Assembly: GCA_001275005.1 (NCBI GenBank)
Contig: JWZX01001848.1
Location: 1-14,852, forward strand
Source: Chrysochromulina tobinii
Taxonomy: Eukaryota; Haptophyta; Prymnesiales; Chrysochromulinaceae
Length of the DNA stretch: 14,852 nt
Direction of reading: 5' to 3'
This document shows positions 6,910 through 14,789 of this stretch, piece after piece. The translations under genes were made by a program, and so were the position numbers. Position 1 is the stretch's first letter. Every line of letters begins with the position of its first letter. The notes beneath the pieces were generated by a model, which made no database searches, had not been told where the DNA came from, and worked only from the letters and a program-made list of their open reading frames with translations.

Positions 6910-8624
6910 ATGGGCAAAAAGCTCTTCTGCGAGTCAGCTCCAGGGATGCCGACACCGATCCTACGCGCGCACTACGACACATTTTGGCAACGTGTCTTCG
7001 GCTATCATCCCGACGGCTCTATGGTCACCGATGGTTCCAAGCGCTCATCCAAAGTCCTCGACGAAGATAAGGCCAACGGTCTCCTTCCAGACAACATCGT
7101 GAGCACTAACCTGGGCACCTTCCGTGATTGGGGCAGCAAGGCCTCTATGCTCGCGGTCCAACCGGGCCGCCGAGACTCCATTGACGGTGTGGTGTCACTC
7201 GGAGAGGCGGAGCGTCTGATCAGCTACTGGGAACTCACAATCGAGAAGCTCCAGAACCTTTGCCAACAGCGCGGCATCAAGCGTGAGGGCAAGTCCTGGC
7301 GCGAGTGCGTTGGTGGCACCGGCTCGCGTGCCAACATCATCGCCGCCCTCACGAAGTATGATGAGCAGTTCCAGACTGGTCCGATCGTAGAGCTGCGCGA
7401 ACTCGTCGGCCCAGCAGCCATCGTCAAAGCTGACACTGCTGCCGTGTCTGTGGATCTGAGCCCACGCACGGGCTCAACACTAGACAATGAGCGTTTGCCG
7501 AAACGGACGCTGCCTGTGCAAGCGCCTAGCCCGGTGGCCTTCGACCTCGCCACGCCGGAGGGAGAGTCCCCGTTTGCTTTCAATCTCGCTACACCAGAGA
7601 CGTGGCGCACTGCCAAGCTGCCCGCGGGCCGCTTGCGCATGACGCCCTTTGACAGCGGCCGCATGTACGAGTATGATGGGGACGCTGGTACCGCTGAGTA
7701 CCAGCTGGATACCCCCATGGTGCAGGCGCTGCAGGTGGAGCAGGTGAAGGCGATGCGGGCGGATGATCTCATAAAGGCGGAGCTTCCGATGCAGCAGAAA
7801 CAGCTGCAAGCGAACCAGCAGTCGCAGGCGACGTTTGCGGCGGAGCTGATGCGGTCGATGATTTGGAACGCAAAAGCAGACGCGGGCGGAAGCCCACATG
7901 CGACACTGCTCGAAGCGATGAGGTGCGCCAACCTGGCGATCGCGGATGCGTGGTCGGAGCTCATCGGAGCTCGGGAGCTCACCGTCGCCCCGCAGGCTCG
8001 GGACGACGCCCCGCAGGCTGCTCCCGTCGTCACCAAGTCTCAGTCTGGCCAGTCTCCTTCCGAGGCACGCTACGACCGCGCGGGGTGCGAGACGCCGAAG
8101 GTGCCCCGGTTGGAAGCGGGCACGCGCCTTCACGTCTGGTGGCCGGGCGAAGACGATCCATATGAGTGCACCGTGCTCGAGTGCGTGCTCAGCGCTTGTA
8201 TCGATACGGGTGCTCAGGTGCACTACCTCCACCGGTGCCAGTACGCGAACGGCGTGGTTGAGCACGACCTGTCGACGCTCCGGTACGAGCGGCTGGGCGC
8301 GGACAAGAGGGGCAACGGTCGGACCTTTAATGGTCAGCTACCGATCGGACCGCCGAGTCGGCCCTCGGCAGTTAAGGCGAAGCCGCTTGATGAACACCGC
8401 CGGGGAATCTTCCCACGGCATCGACACGGATTACACGTCTTCCCCGGGCGTCTTCCACGGCCAAGCCGCTGAAGCGGAATCTCATCTCGTTCCAGAGCAC
8501 GGCTCAGAAACAGGAGCGAACACCCGAGCTGTCACCTGCCTTGCGTGCCGATTGCGCTGCGGCCGACATCGGACCACCGATGGAGGATTCAGTGTACTCT
8601 GAGTTCTCCTCGAGGACTGGATGA
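6910..8624 (+). CDS. Protein of unknown function with SAP-like and Tudor-like segments
   Basis: No family is recognised over the full length. From the Met at 6910, residues 1-85 form an apparently globular head (FWQRVFGYHPDGS ... DNIVSTNLGTFRDWGSK). Residues about 108-152 (ELTIEKLQNLCQQRGIK ... SRANIIAALTKY) resemble the helix-turn-helix of SAP DNA-binding motifs. There are two copies of AF(D/N)LATPE at about 217-238, then a Gln/Ala-rich helical stretch. Residues about 401-465 (GTRLHVWWPGEDDPYECTV ... VEHDLSTLRYERL) resemble Tudor-like domains of PDS5-type proteins. This suggests a chromatin or nucleic-acid role, as inference. The unspliced frame stops at 8472; a 95-bp phase-0 intron at 8371-8465 would instead give a 52-residue tail ending EFSSRTG at 8624, about 539 residues in all. 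The start is uncertain because the frame is open upstream. Confidence 0.6.
8371..8465 (+). other. Possible intron in the SAP-Tudor-like gene
   Basis: The donor GCA|GTTAAGG and acceptor GGCCAAG|CCG would remove 95 bp in phase 0 and lead into a frame that looks coding (NLISFQSTAQKQERTPELSP). The two ends share the direct repeat AAGCCGCT. The donor is weaker than others in the window and the acceptor is AAG rather than CAG. Confidence 0.35.
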
Positions 8625-9294
8625 TCTCCACGATGTGGTGGGCAGATCCGCATGTTGACGACTGTCACATGGCGCATGGCTGCAGACATCAGCATATGGT
8701 ATGCGCCCAGCGGTGTGTATGTGCATGCGTGTCAGACTCGCTCACCCTTCTCAGCGTATCCGATCCAGAGGCCCGGAGCGCTGGTGCGTCGAGCGGCCGC
8801 GGATCTAACGCGCGCCCCGCGCGACTGGCCCCTGGCGCGACCCCCGACTGTTCAGACCAGAAGCGAGAAACGTATCGCTGTAACGTGCGTATCGCCCGCT
8901 GTGCGCTTTCCGCTGACCGCTGTCGGGACCGGAGACGCGGAGAGTTCACGTCACCAAGACCAACGGCGTGCTGGCCCTGCTGGGTTGAACCCAACCAATG
9001 GAACGGCCGAACCGCCGTCTTGCTCTTCCTCTTGGTGAGGCGTGTGCGGCGTTCGGTGGGCCGGTTACGTTACGCTTACGGGTTAGGGTTTGTACCCGCT
9101 GTCGCCTGGCCGGAGCGTGCGTCTGCGTATTGTCTGCGTACTTAACTATGAATCTCAACTAAGCGGGCGCCGTACATGTAAAAACGTACCCGCGACCGGT
9201 GTAACTGATCGAAAAAAGATCACGCCGTTCACGGTCACGCGCGCGACAGATATCCGGATCTCTGGCGCTCATCGAGCCCCTCGAGCCGCGTCGG
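8625..9294. other. Convergent intergenic region without a recognisable gene
   Basis: About 670 bp between the 3' ends of the SAP-Tudor-like gene and the glycosyltransferase gene. Open frames here on both strands are Arg-rich and lack protein features. A single GGGTTAGGGTTT at 9080-9091 looks telomere-like by chance. Positions 9260-9292 repeat the end of the glycosyltransferase coding region. Confidence 0.5.
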
Positions 9295-9346
9295 TCACGG
9301 GCGCATCTCGAAGAGGCTCTGGCGCATGAGCCTCTCGAGCCGCGTC
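9260..9346 (-). repeat. Short direct duplication across the glycosyltransferase stop codon
   Basis: The coding bases at 9317-9346 (TRLERLMRQ on the minus strand) recur with a small indel and few changes at 9260-9292, beyond the stop at 9297-9295, with a 57-bp offset. It appears to be a local tandem duplication of the terminal coding region into the 3' untranslated part. Confidence 0.6.
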
Positions 9347-11064
9347 ACGTCGACACGCACGGCAGCGTCGCGTCCCGGCTTCTTGCGTGCAAAGTCGTCT
9401 GGACCCCAGACCTGATAGTATTGCTTGTGCACGTGGCGCACGTGTCGCCACAGCTCGGCCTCCATCGTCCACGAGCAGCCGTCGCACTCGCCGTGCCGCT
9501 TCGGGTCGCTCTCGCTCGCCTGGTAGTTCATCAGGATCGCATGTGCGCCTTCGGGTAGGAAAGGTAGGATCATCGAGATACCGCCGCACGGGGAGATGGC
9601 GAGCGTTGTGCTCGCGACGAGCCGGAACTGCACGGCCATCGGCTGGCCGGCGAAGCCGGTCGTTCGCACGCTCGCGACGGACGCGAACGTGCGCTCCACG
9701 TGAAGGCGCACCTCCTTAAAGTTGTGGATCCTGCGTCTCCCTTCCTTTTGGACGAGCAGGATCGTATGGCTCGTGGGCACCTGATGAGGGACGCAATCAG
9801 ATGCAATCAGAGGTCATCAGATGCAATCAGATGCAATCAGAGCAGGATCGTGTGGCTCGTGGGCACCTGATGAGGGACGCAATCAGATGCAATCAGAGGT
9901 CATCAGATGCAATCAGATGCAATCAGAGCAGGATCGTGTGGCTCGTGGGCACCGCCAGCGGCGGCACGCCATGCCAGCTCAGCACGCGCGCCCGGTATAG
10001 GGCGAGCAGCGGCTCCTTGCCGTGGTTGAGCGCCTCCGAGTTGAACACGTCAAAGGCGCCACCCACGAGAAGCTGATCGAAGCACGCGAGCTTTCGGCCG
10101 GTTGGCCAGCTCTCTCGCCGGCGACGCGCGGCGAGCTGCGCGAGAGTCTGTAGTTGCAGGCCTCGAGAGCCGAGAAGTGGACTGAGGAACGCGTGCGCAA
10201 ACTTGGCGCACAGCCGGCGCGACGAGGTTGGGCCGCTCAGCGTGTCGCAGCCGCTCGTTCGCAGGATGCTGCGTACTCGTGCGAGAGGTGACCGCGGCAT
10301 CGTCAGACAGGAGAGATAATGGTGGGCGATCACGTGGTGCGCAAGGGGCGAGTTCGACGCGCGCATTCGGTGCGAGTTCGGATGCGCGCGCGCGCGCACC
10401 GCAGCTCCGTCGTGTACACACCGAGCTGTGCCATTGACACGAGCAGCGGGAAGGCCTCGTCCCAGGCTACGTGGCCCAGGTTCGTCGGCACGAATGGCGC
10501 GCTCAACGCGTGCAGGCCGCCGAGCGTTGCGCCGACCTCATCGAGCGGCAGCGGCCGGTGCTCGATGCGCGGCGACCACGAGGAGCGCTGCCGGTACTTG
10601 ACCCACTTGGAAAGTGCGACAAAGTCGGCGTCCGTGTCACTCCTGCCGTCGTCGCGCCGATGCCGGAAGGTGCGCTGCTCGCCACGGGAGTGGTCGTATA
10701 CGATCGGTGGCGACACGTTGCCTGCGGGCGCGAAGAAGACAAAGTCTCCCGCGGCAGTGTCGTAGCAGATATCCGAGAAGAGGCACGCGCGATACTCGAA
10801 CTCGTCCACGTCGTCAAGCCCACCGACACAGCGCCAGCGTGAGAACTTGTTCTCGGTCAGCCACAGGGCAGCGCCTCCTGATGGCAGCGCGATGCGCACG
10901 GGCGGCGGCGCTCGCAGCAGCACGTCACCCTCAGCTCTCAATGCCTCCGGGAGTAAGCGGTAGAGGAGCGCGAGAAGCAGGAGCACGAGCGTCCAGCCGA
11001 GGCGGCCTGACAGCGGCAGCGGCGTAGAAGCGTCCCGGACGGCGACATCGGGCGTGGGTCGCAT
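9295..11064 (-). CDS. GT61 / DUF563-type glycosyltransferase, three exons
   Basis: GT61 proteins are secretory-pathway transferases that add xylose, arabinose or GlcNAc to glycans. Exons are 11064-10400, 10268-9953 and 9780-9295, 488 residues in one frame. Seen: a short cytosolic tail, one membrane anchor at about 22-37 (WTLVLLLLALLYRLL), a lumenal stem, CLFSDICYDTAAGDFVFF (about 94-111), VPTNLGHVAWDEAFPLL (about 192-208), FDQLLVGGAFDVFN, and in exon 3 HTILLVQKEGRRRIHNF, ASVRTTGFAG and ASTTLAISPCGGISMILPF. This order matches the DUF563 core, including the late Gly-rich sugar-nucleotide region. The type II topology points to the Golgi. The acceptor and sugar cannot be told from sequence. ATG 11064 is the first Met before the anchor. 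It is head-to-head with the choline-transporter-like gene. Confidence 0.85.
9781..9952 (-). other. Glycosyltransferase intron 2: two identical 86-bp GT...CAG units with exon copies
   Basis: The intron is exactly 2 x 86 bp: 9952-9867 and 9866-9781, identical base for base. Each unit on the transcribed strand begins with a 27-bp copy of the start of exon 3 (GTGCCCACGAGCCACACG..., one mismatch to the exon), continues in TGATTGCATC / TGATGACC repeats and ends CCTCATCAG. Splicing GCG|GTGCCC to CATCAG|GTGCCC is phase 0 and gives ...LAVPTSHTILLVQKEG. Confidence 0.85.
10269..10399 (-). other. Glycosyltransferase intron 1, 131 bp
   Basis: The donor CTGCG|GTGCGC and acceptor GTACGCAG|C split an Arg codon (phase 2) and connect GVYTTEL to ILRTSGCD. 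It begins with a GCGCGC run and has a pyrimidine-rich stretch (TTATCTCTCCTGTCTG) before the acceptor. It is not made of the TGAT repeat found in other introns here. Confidence 0.7.
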
Positions 11065-11183
11065 ACAGGCGGTCAATTACCGCGACGCAAGAGCTCCTTT
11101 TCGGTTTCGGACTGCACTGCACATGCGCCACCCGTCAAGACGTCGCACGGGCACCACGCTGTTTTCGTCAAGTGTTGGCACAA
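11065..11183. promoter_or_regulatory. Divergent promoter, glycosyltransferase / choline-transporter-like gene
   Basis: Only 119 bp lie between the two start codons, so both 5' untranslated regions and promoters must share it or extend into each other. No TATA box is evident. The assignment is by position. Confidence 0.45.
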
Positions 11184-13766
11184 ATGTTCAGCGCGTTGAA
11201 GCGTGCGACGACGGCGGAAGGGCGGACGGTGGCAGCGCCCGAGTCCAGGTCGCAGTGCACGGACGTCGTGTGCTTATTGCTCTTCGTCGCCAATCTGATC
11301 GGTCTCGGATTCCTTCTTTACATCAGCGTGCCTCCGCAAGGTGACCTGAACAAGGTCCTCGGCGGGCTGGACTATGCGAATGACCTGTGTGGCCGAGACA
11401 ACTCCGCTGAGGCGACGGGCGAGCCGATCAACACTACCGTCATCCTCGGACAGCCGTCGATCTGGCAGCGTATGAACCTGTTCGTTCCGTTGCCACCGAG
11501 ACGCACCGTTACCGTGCGGCGTGGCGGGCGTGACCATAGGAGTCGCCCTTATCTGTACATGAGCTTTCCCACGCTCGGAACAATGGATGGGCTGCCGTCG
11601 GTGGCCATGTGTGTTGACTCTTGCCCGCACCCGGCCGACCAGGTCTGGAATCGCACAGCTCCGAACGGCACGATAACAGACATCATGCTGGAACGCGACA
11701 ATGACCCGTCGCAGTTCATTTGCACCGGCCGCTACTACGGCTCGCAGCGCGCCCGCTGCCGCCTGGGCGACGGCGGCGATGGCGCGTCCGCGGCCAGCTT
11801 CAGCAGCCACGACGGCAGCCTCCAGTGCGCCTTCGGACCGTCTTCGTTGCCGCCCACGAGCGCGCTCTACCACCAGCCGTACGGGCGCTCGCAGATCGAG
11901 CTGTGCAACGACCAGCGGAGCGACTGCGAGGTGTGTTTCCCGCCGTACAGTTCCGCGCCCGTCGCCACGTTCTGCATGCCGGATCCTAGGCACGCGCTAC
12001 GCACGTTCGCGGCGGTGGTCACGGCGGTGGGCGCGAGCGCCGCGTCGGTGGCGGACGCAGCGCGCGGCGACGATGGTGTGCCGTCCGAGGAGGAGCTGCT
12101 GCGCCTGCGCGAGTCAGTGCACTCGCTGCCCAGCCTGGTCTACGAAGACCTGGCCCTGAGCTGGCCCGTCGTGCTCGGCTGCATTGCCACGACGATCGTC
12201 TTCTACTTGATATGGATGATGGCTTTGCGTGCATGCGCCCACACAATGGTGTGGCTCATCATCGGCGCCATAGGCGCCGGTCTCGGCGTCGGCGCCTTCT
12301 GCGTGTACGAGGTTCACGCCGAGATGCGCGCCAGCGCCCGCTACGGGCGCGCCGGCGAAGAGGTCTATACACAGCGTGCAGACGTGCTTCACGTCTGCTT
12401 CTACTTCCTCGCAGTGTTCGGCTGCCTGTACGCGCTTTGCGTGCTCTGGCTGCGTGCGAAGATCGTGATCGCCGTCAAGGTGATGAAGGAGGCGACCAAA
12501 GTGATCGACGCGCATCCGGTGCTGCTGCTGCTGCCCATGCTCATCCTCGGCCTGATGGTCTTGTTCGCCGCGTACGCGCTGGTCGTCGCGCTGCTCATCG
12601 TCTCCCTCGGCGACTTAATCTATGGAGAGCCGGGCTACGGCCACCTCTACCTGAGTGACCGGCTGTGGGGTTGCTTAGTCGGCCACCTCGCTGGCTGCTT
12701 CTGGGTGCTCGTCTTCGTACGCCATGTGCAGCATGCGACCGTCGCCGGCACCGTCGCCGCCTGGTACTTTTCGCCCGATCGCTCTCAGCTTCACCCATGC
12801 TGCCCGGTCGCGACGCAGCTGCGGATCGCCGTGAGCCGCCACGCGGGCTCAATTGCGTGCGGCTCGCTGCTCATCTCGCTGCTCCAGCTGCTCCAGCTAT
12901 GCGTGGCCCTTGTCATCAAGAGGCTCTCCTCGCTCGCGGGCGACTCATCGCTCGCGAAGCTCGCATGCTGCTGCGCCATCTGCTGCCTCGGCTGTGTCGA
13001 CCGCTCAGTGCGCTACCTGTCGCGCCAAGCGTATGTGCTCATGATGGTGCAGGGCACACCCTTTTGCTCCTCGGCTATCGAGGCGCTCAGTCTGCTCACC
13101 AAGCATATGGTCAAGGTCGCTCTCGTCCGCTCGATCGGCTCGGCCTTCCTACTCCTCGGCAAGCTCTTCGTGACGGCGGCCGCGGCGACCGTGGGCGCAC
13201 TCTGGATGATCACGCAGCCGCCGTACGCTGACGAGCTCTACTCGATCTGGCCGCCCGTCATCGCCATCGCCATAGGCGCGTGGATCGTCTCCTATGGGTT
13301 CATGTCCGTCTTCAACATGGCTGTAGATGCCATCTTCCTTTGCTACGTCCTCGACCTCGAGCGTTCAGCGCACGGAGCGCCAGCGCAGCACTGCGATGCG
13401 TCGCTGCAGGAGCTTCTCGAGCCCCACCCTGCCGTCGAGCACTCGCACGGCGAGGTGCGAGAGGTCGCGGAGGGCCTGCCGGCGGTCGTGACGATCGCGA
13501 GCCGTGGCCCGGCCAGGCGGCCGGTACCAGGCGCGGGCAACCCTTTTGGTGTGCCAATTGGCAGGCCCATTGGTGGCGCACCGGCCGCGGGTATCCCCTT
13601 GGGCCCGCTGCCGAGCGCATGGCCGAGCTTTGATCGCTTTGGGATCCCCGTTGGGATCCCGTTATCGCCCCGGTCCAACGCGGCCGCGGGCGTCGAGATG
13701 CACGAGATGGAGCCGCCGCGTGGCCCTGGCCGAGGCCGTGGAGGGGGTGGAGCAGGGTACGTTTAG
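11184..13766 (+). CDS. Choline-transporter-like protein (SLC44/CTL family), intronless
   Basis: CTL proteins are multi-pass membrane proteins; some members carry choline or related amines. The 860-residue frame begins at ATG 11184 (MFSALKRATT). TM1 is at about residues 25-48 (VVCLLLFVANLIGLGFLLYI), followed by a large Cys-rich extracellular loop starting DYANDLCG with several paired-Cys segments and NxT/S sites. The membrane core begins at about 328. Family landmarks seen: CFWVLVFVRHVQHATVAGTVAAWYF, RHAGSIACGSLLISLLQLLQ, a Cys-rich CCCAICCLGCVDRSVRYLSR followed by AYVLMMVQGTPFC, and near the end FNMAVDAIFLCYVLDLE. The last ~120 residues are a cytosolic tail rich in Pro and Gly (FGVPIGRPIGG, FGIPVGIPLSP, GRGRGGGG). 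The length is above the usual 650-750, from the loop and tail. It has no introns, unlike its neighbours. The substrate is not proven. Confidence 0.93.
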   Translation: MFSALKRATTAEGRTVAAPESRSQCTDVVCLLLFVANLIGLGFLLYISVPPQGDLNKVLGGLDYANDLCGRDNSAEATGEPINTTVILGQPSIWQRMNLFVPLPPRRTVTVRRGGRDHRSRPYLYMSFPTLGTMDGLPSVAMCVDSCPHPADQVWNRTAPNGTITDIMLERDNDPSQFICTGRYYGSQRARCRLGDGGDGASAASFSSHDGSLQCAFGPSSLPPTSALYHQPYGRSQIELCNDQRSDCEVCFPPYSSAPVATFCMPDPRHALRTFAAVVTAVGASAASVADAARGDDGVPSEEELLRLRESVHSLPSLVYEDLALSWPVVLGCIATTIVFYLIWMMALRACAHTMVWLIIGAIGAGLGVGAFCVYEVHAEMRASARYGRAGEEVYTQRADVLHVCFYFLAVFGCLYALCVLWLRAKIVIAVKVMKEATKVIDAHPVLLLLPMLILGLMVLFAAYALVVALLIVSLGDLIYGEPGYGHLYLSDRLWGCLVGHLAGCFWVLVFVRHVQHATVAGTVAAWYFSPDRSQLHPCCPVATQLRIAVSRHAGSIACGSLLISLLQLLQLCVALVIKRLSSLAGDSSLAKLACCCAICCLGCVDRSVRYLSRQAYVLMMVQGTPFCSSAIEALSLLTKHMVKVALVRSIGSAFLLLGKLFVTAAAATVGALWMITQPPYADELYSIWPPVIAIAIGAWIVSYGFMSVFNMAVDAIFLCYVLDLERSAHGAPAQHCDASLQELLEPHPAVEHSHGEVREVAEGLPAVVTIASRGPARRPVPGAGNPFGVPIGRPIGGAPAAGIPLGPLPSAWPSFDRFGIPVGIPLSPRSNAAAGVEMHEMEPPRGPGRGRGGGGAGYV

Positions 13767-13867
13767 GCGGCGGAAACCGGAATCTAGTATCTACGCTAAA
13801 CCCAAACGCATTACGGGACATTGAAGCAGGCTGTCCGCACAGTTAGGACGTGTGTTGCGCACAAGAA

Positions 13868-13873
13868 AATAAA
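13868..13873 (+). terminator. Possible AATAAA polyadenylation signal for the transporter gene
   Basis: AATAAA occurs about 100 nt after the stop of the choline-transporter-like gene, in the AT-richer convergent gap before the eL6 gene. The motif is the canonical animal-type signal; many algae use other signals, so the assignment is tentative. Confidence 0.35.
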
Positions 13874-14023
13874 GCTGAGTATTATTTATGAGATCACGAC
13901 ACGAATGCATGCCCAAAACGTAGGTGTCGTGTGCCCACACGACTTTGATGCGCGTTTGACGTAATATAGTGACTGGAAGGGCCGCGCAACCCGTGCAGTA
14001 TGGCTGAGTCATATGGGAAGAGT

Positions 14024-14647
14024 TTAATACTTCATCAAGTGCGGCTTATCGCCCTTGGAGAGCGAGAAGCGCGACTTGAGGTATGCGGCTAACATAGGCA
14101 CCTTCTGAATGCCCATCATCATCGCATCGTCAACCGCCTTCTGGTCGGCCGCGCGCGCCTCCGACGGACCCGTCGACGCCTTGGCGTCCTCCTTCAGGAA
14201 GTCTTTCCCGTCCTTCTTGACCTTTTTGGTCACGGGCTTGGCAAAGTACGCGTCGTCAAACTTCTTGCAGTCGACGCCGCCAACGTCCACCTTGGTCGAG
14301 GTTGCGATGCAGTAGGCCTGGTTGACCCGGCGCAGCGGGATGCCGTTGACGCAGTACGGCCCCGAGACGAGCAGCAGGCCCTTGGCGAGCTGCTTGAGGA
14401 AGACGGCGCGGCGGCCGCGGAAGCGGCCCGCGAGCAGGATGAGCACGGTGCCCGGTGTGATCGACGAACGCAGCTTCGCAATGCCCTTTGACTTTGCCTC
14501 GCGGGCGGGATTGCGCTTGCCCGACTTGCCTGTGCTGGCAAGCGGGGAGATGTCGTCCGCAGCGTAGAACTTGGGGCCCTTGTCCGTCTCCACCTTGCGC
14601 GAGCCGCCGTTCTTGGCACCGCCAATCTTCTTCTCGACCGCGGGCAT
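14024..14647 (-). CDS. RPL6: 60S ribosomal protein L6 (eL6)
   Basis: This is a structural protein of the cytosolic large ribosomal subunit. From ATG 14647 (MPAVEKK) it gives 207 residues: a Lys/Gly-rich basic N-terminus, then the eL6 core TPGTVLILLAGRFRGRRAVFLKQL, KGLLLVSGPYCVNGIPLRRVNQAYCIATSTKVDV and the DDAYF segment, then a Lys-rich region and a C-terminal helix ending KPHLMKY. Motif order and length fit the family (about 190-290). The open frame can be extended six codons upstream without an ATG, so 14647 is preferred. Its 3' end faces the transporter gene across 257 bp. Confidence 0.96.
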   Translation of the reverse strand: MPAVEKKIGGAKNGGSRKVETDKGPKFYAADDISPLASTGKSGKRNPAREAKSKGIAKLRSSITPGTVLILLAGRFRGRRAVFLKQLAKGLLLVSGPYCVNGIPLRRVNQAYCIATSTKVDVGGVDCKKFDDAYFAKPVTKKVKKDGKDFLKEDAKASTGPSEARAADQKAVDDAMMMGIQKVPMLAAYLKSRFSLSKGDKPHLMKY

Positions 14648-14789
14648 TGTTGGACCACGATCCACGTTCCCCTCACCAGCCTTCCCGTTCTAATTGTGAA
14701 GAACGAGTTTCTTCTACGTCTTGGGGCGGGTGTAAAAAACACAACATCTCTCTCACGTACATCTGCGGTTGGTACAAATAGCCCACCTG

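Noticed and set aside
9080-9091. Telomere-like GGGTTAGGGTTT
   Set aside because: It is a single occurrence with no further copies, inside an ordinary intergenic region.
8621-9145. Plus-strand open frames between the SAP-Tudor-like gene and the glycosyltransferase gene
   Set aside because: Overlapping Arg/Cys-rich frames on both strands with no motifs; typical of GC-rich non-coding DNA.
9781-9952. Transposon insertion with target-site duplication
   Set aside because: The 27-bp copies are exon sequence in a perfect two-unit tandem array without terminal inverted repeats or coding capacity; tandem duplication explains it more simply.
12114-12515. Minus-strand open frames within the transporter gene
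   Set aside because: They are shadows of the SLC44-type coding sequence, whose family motifs fix the plus-strand frame.
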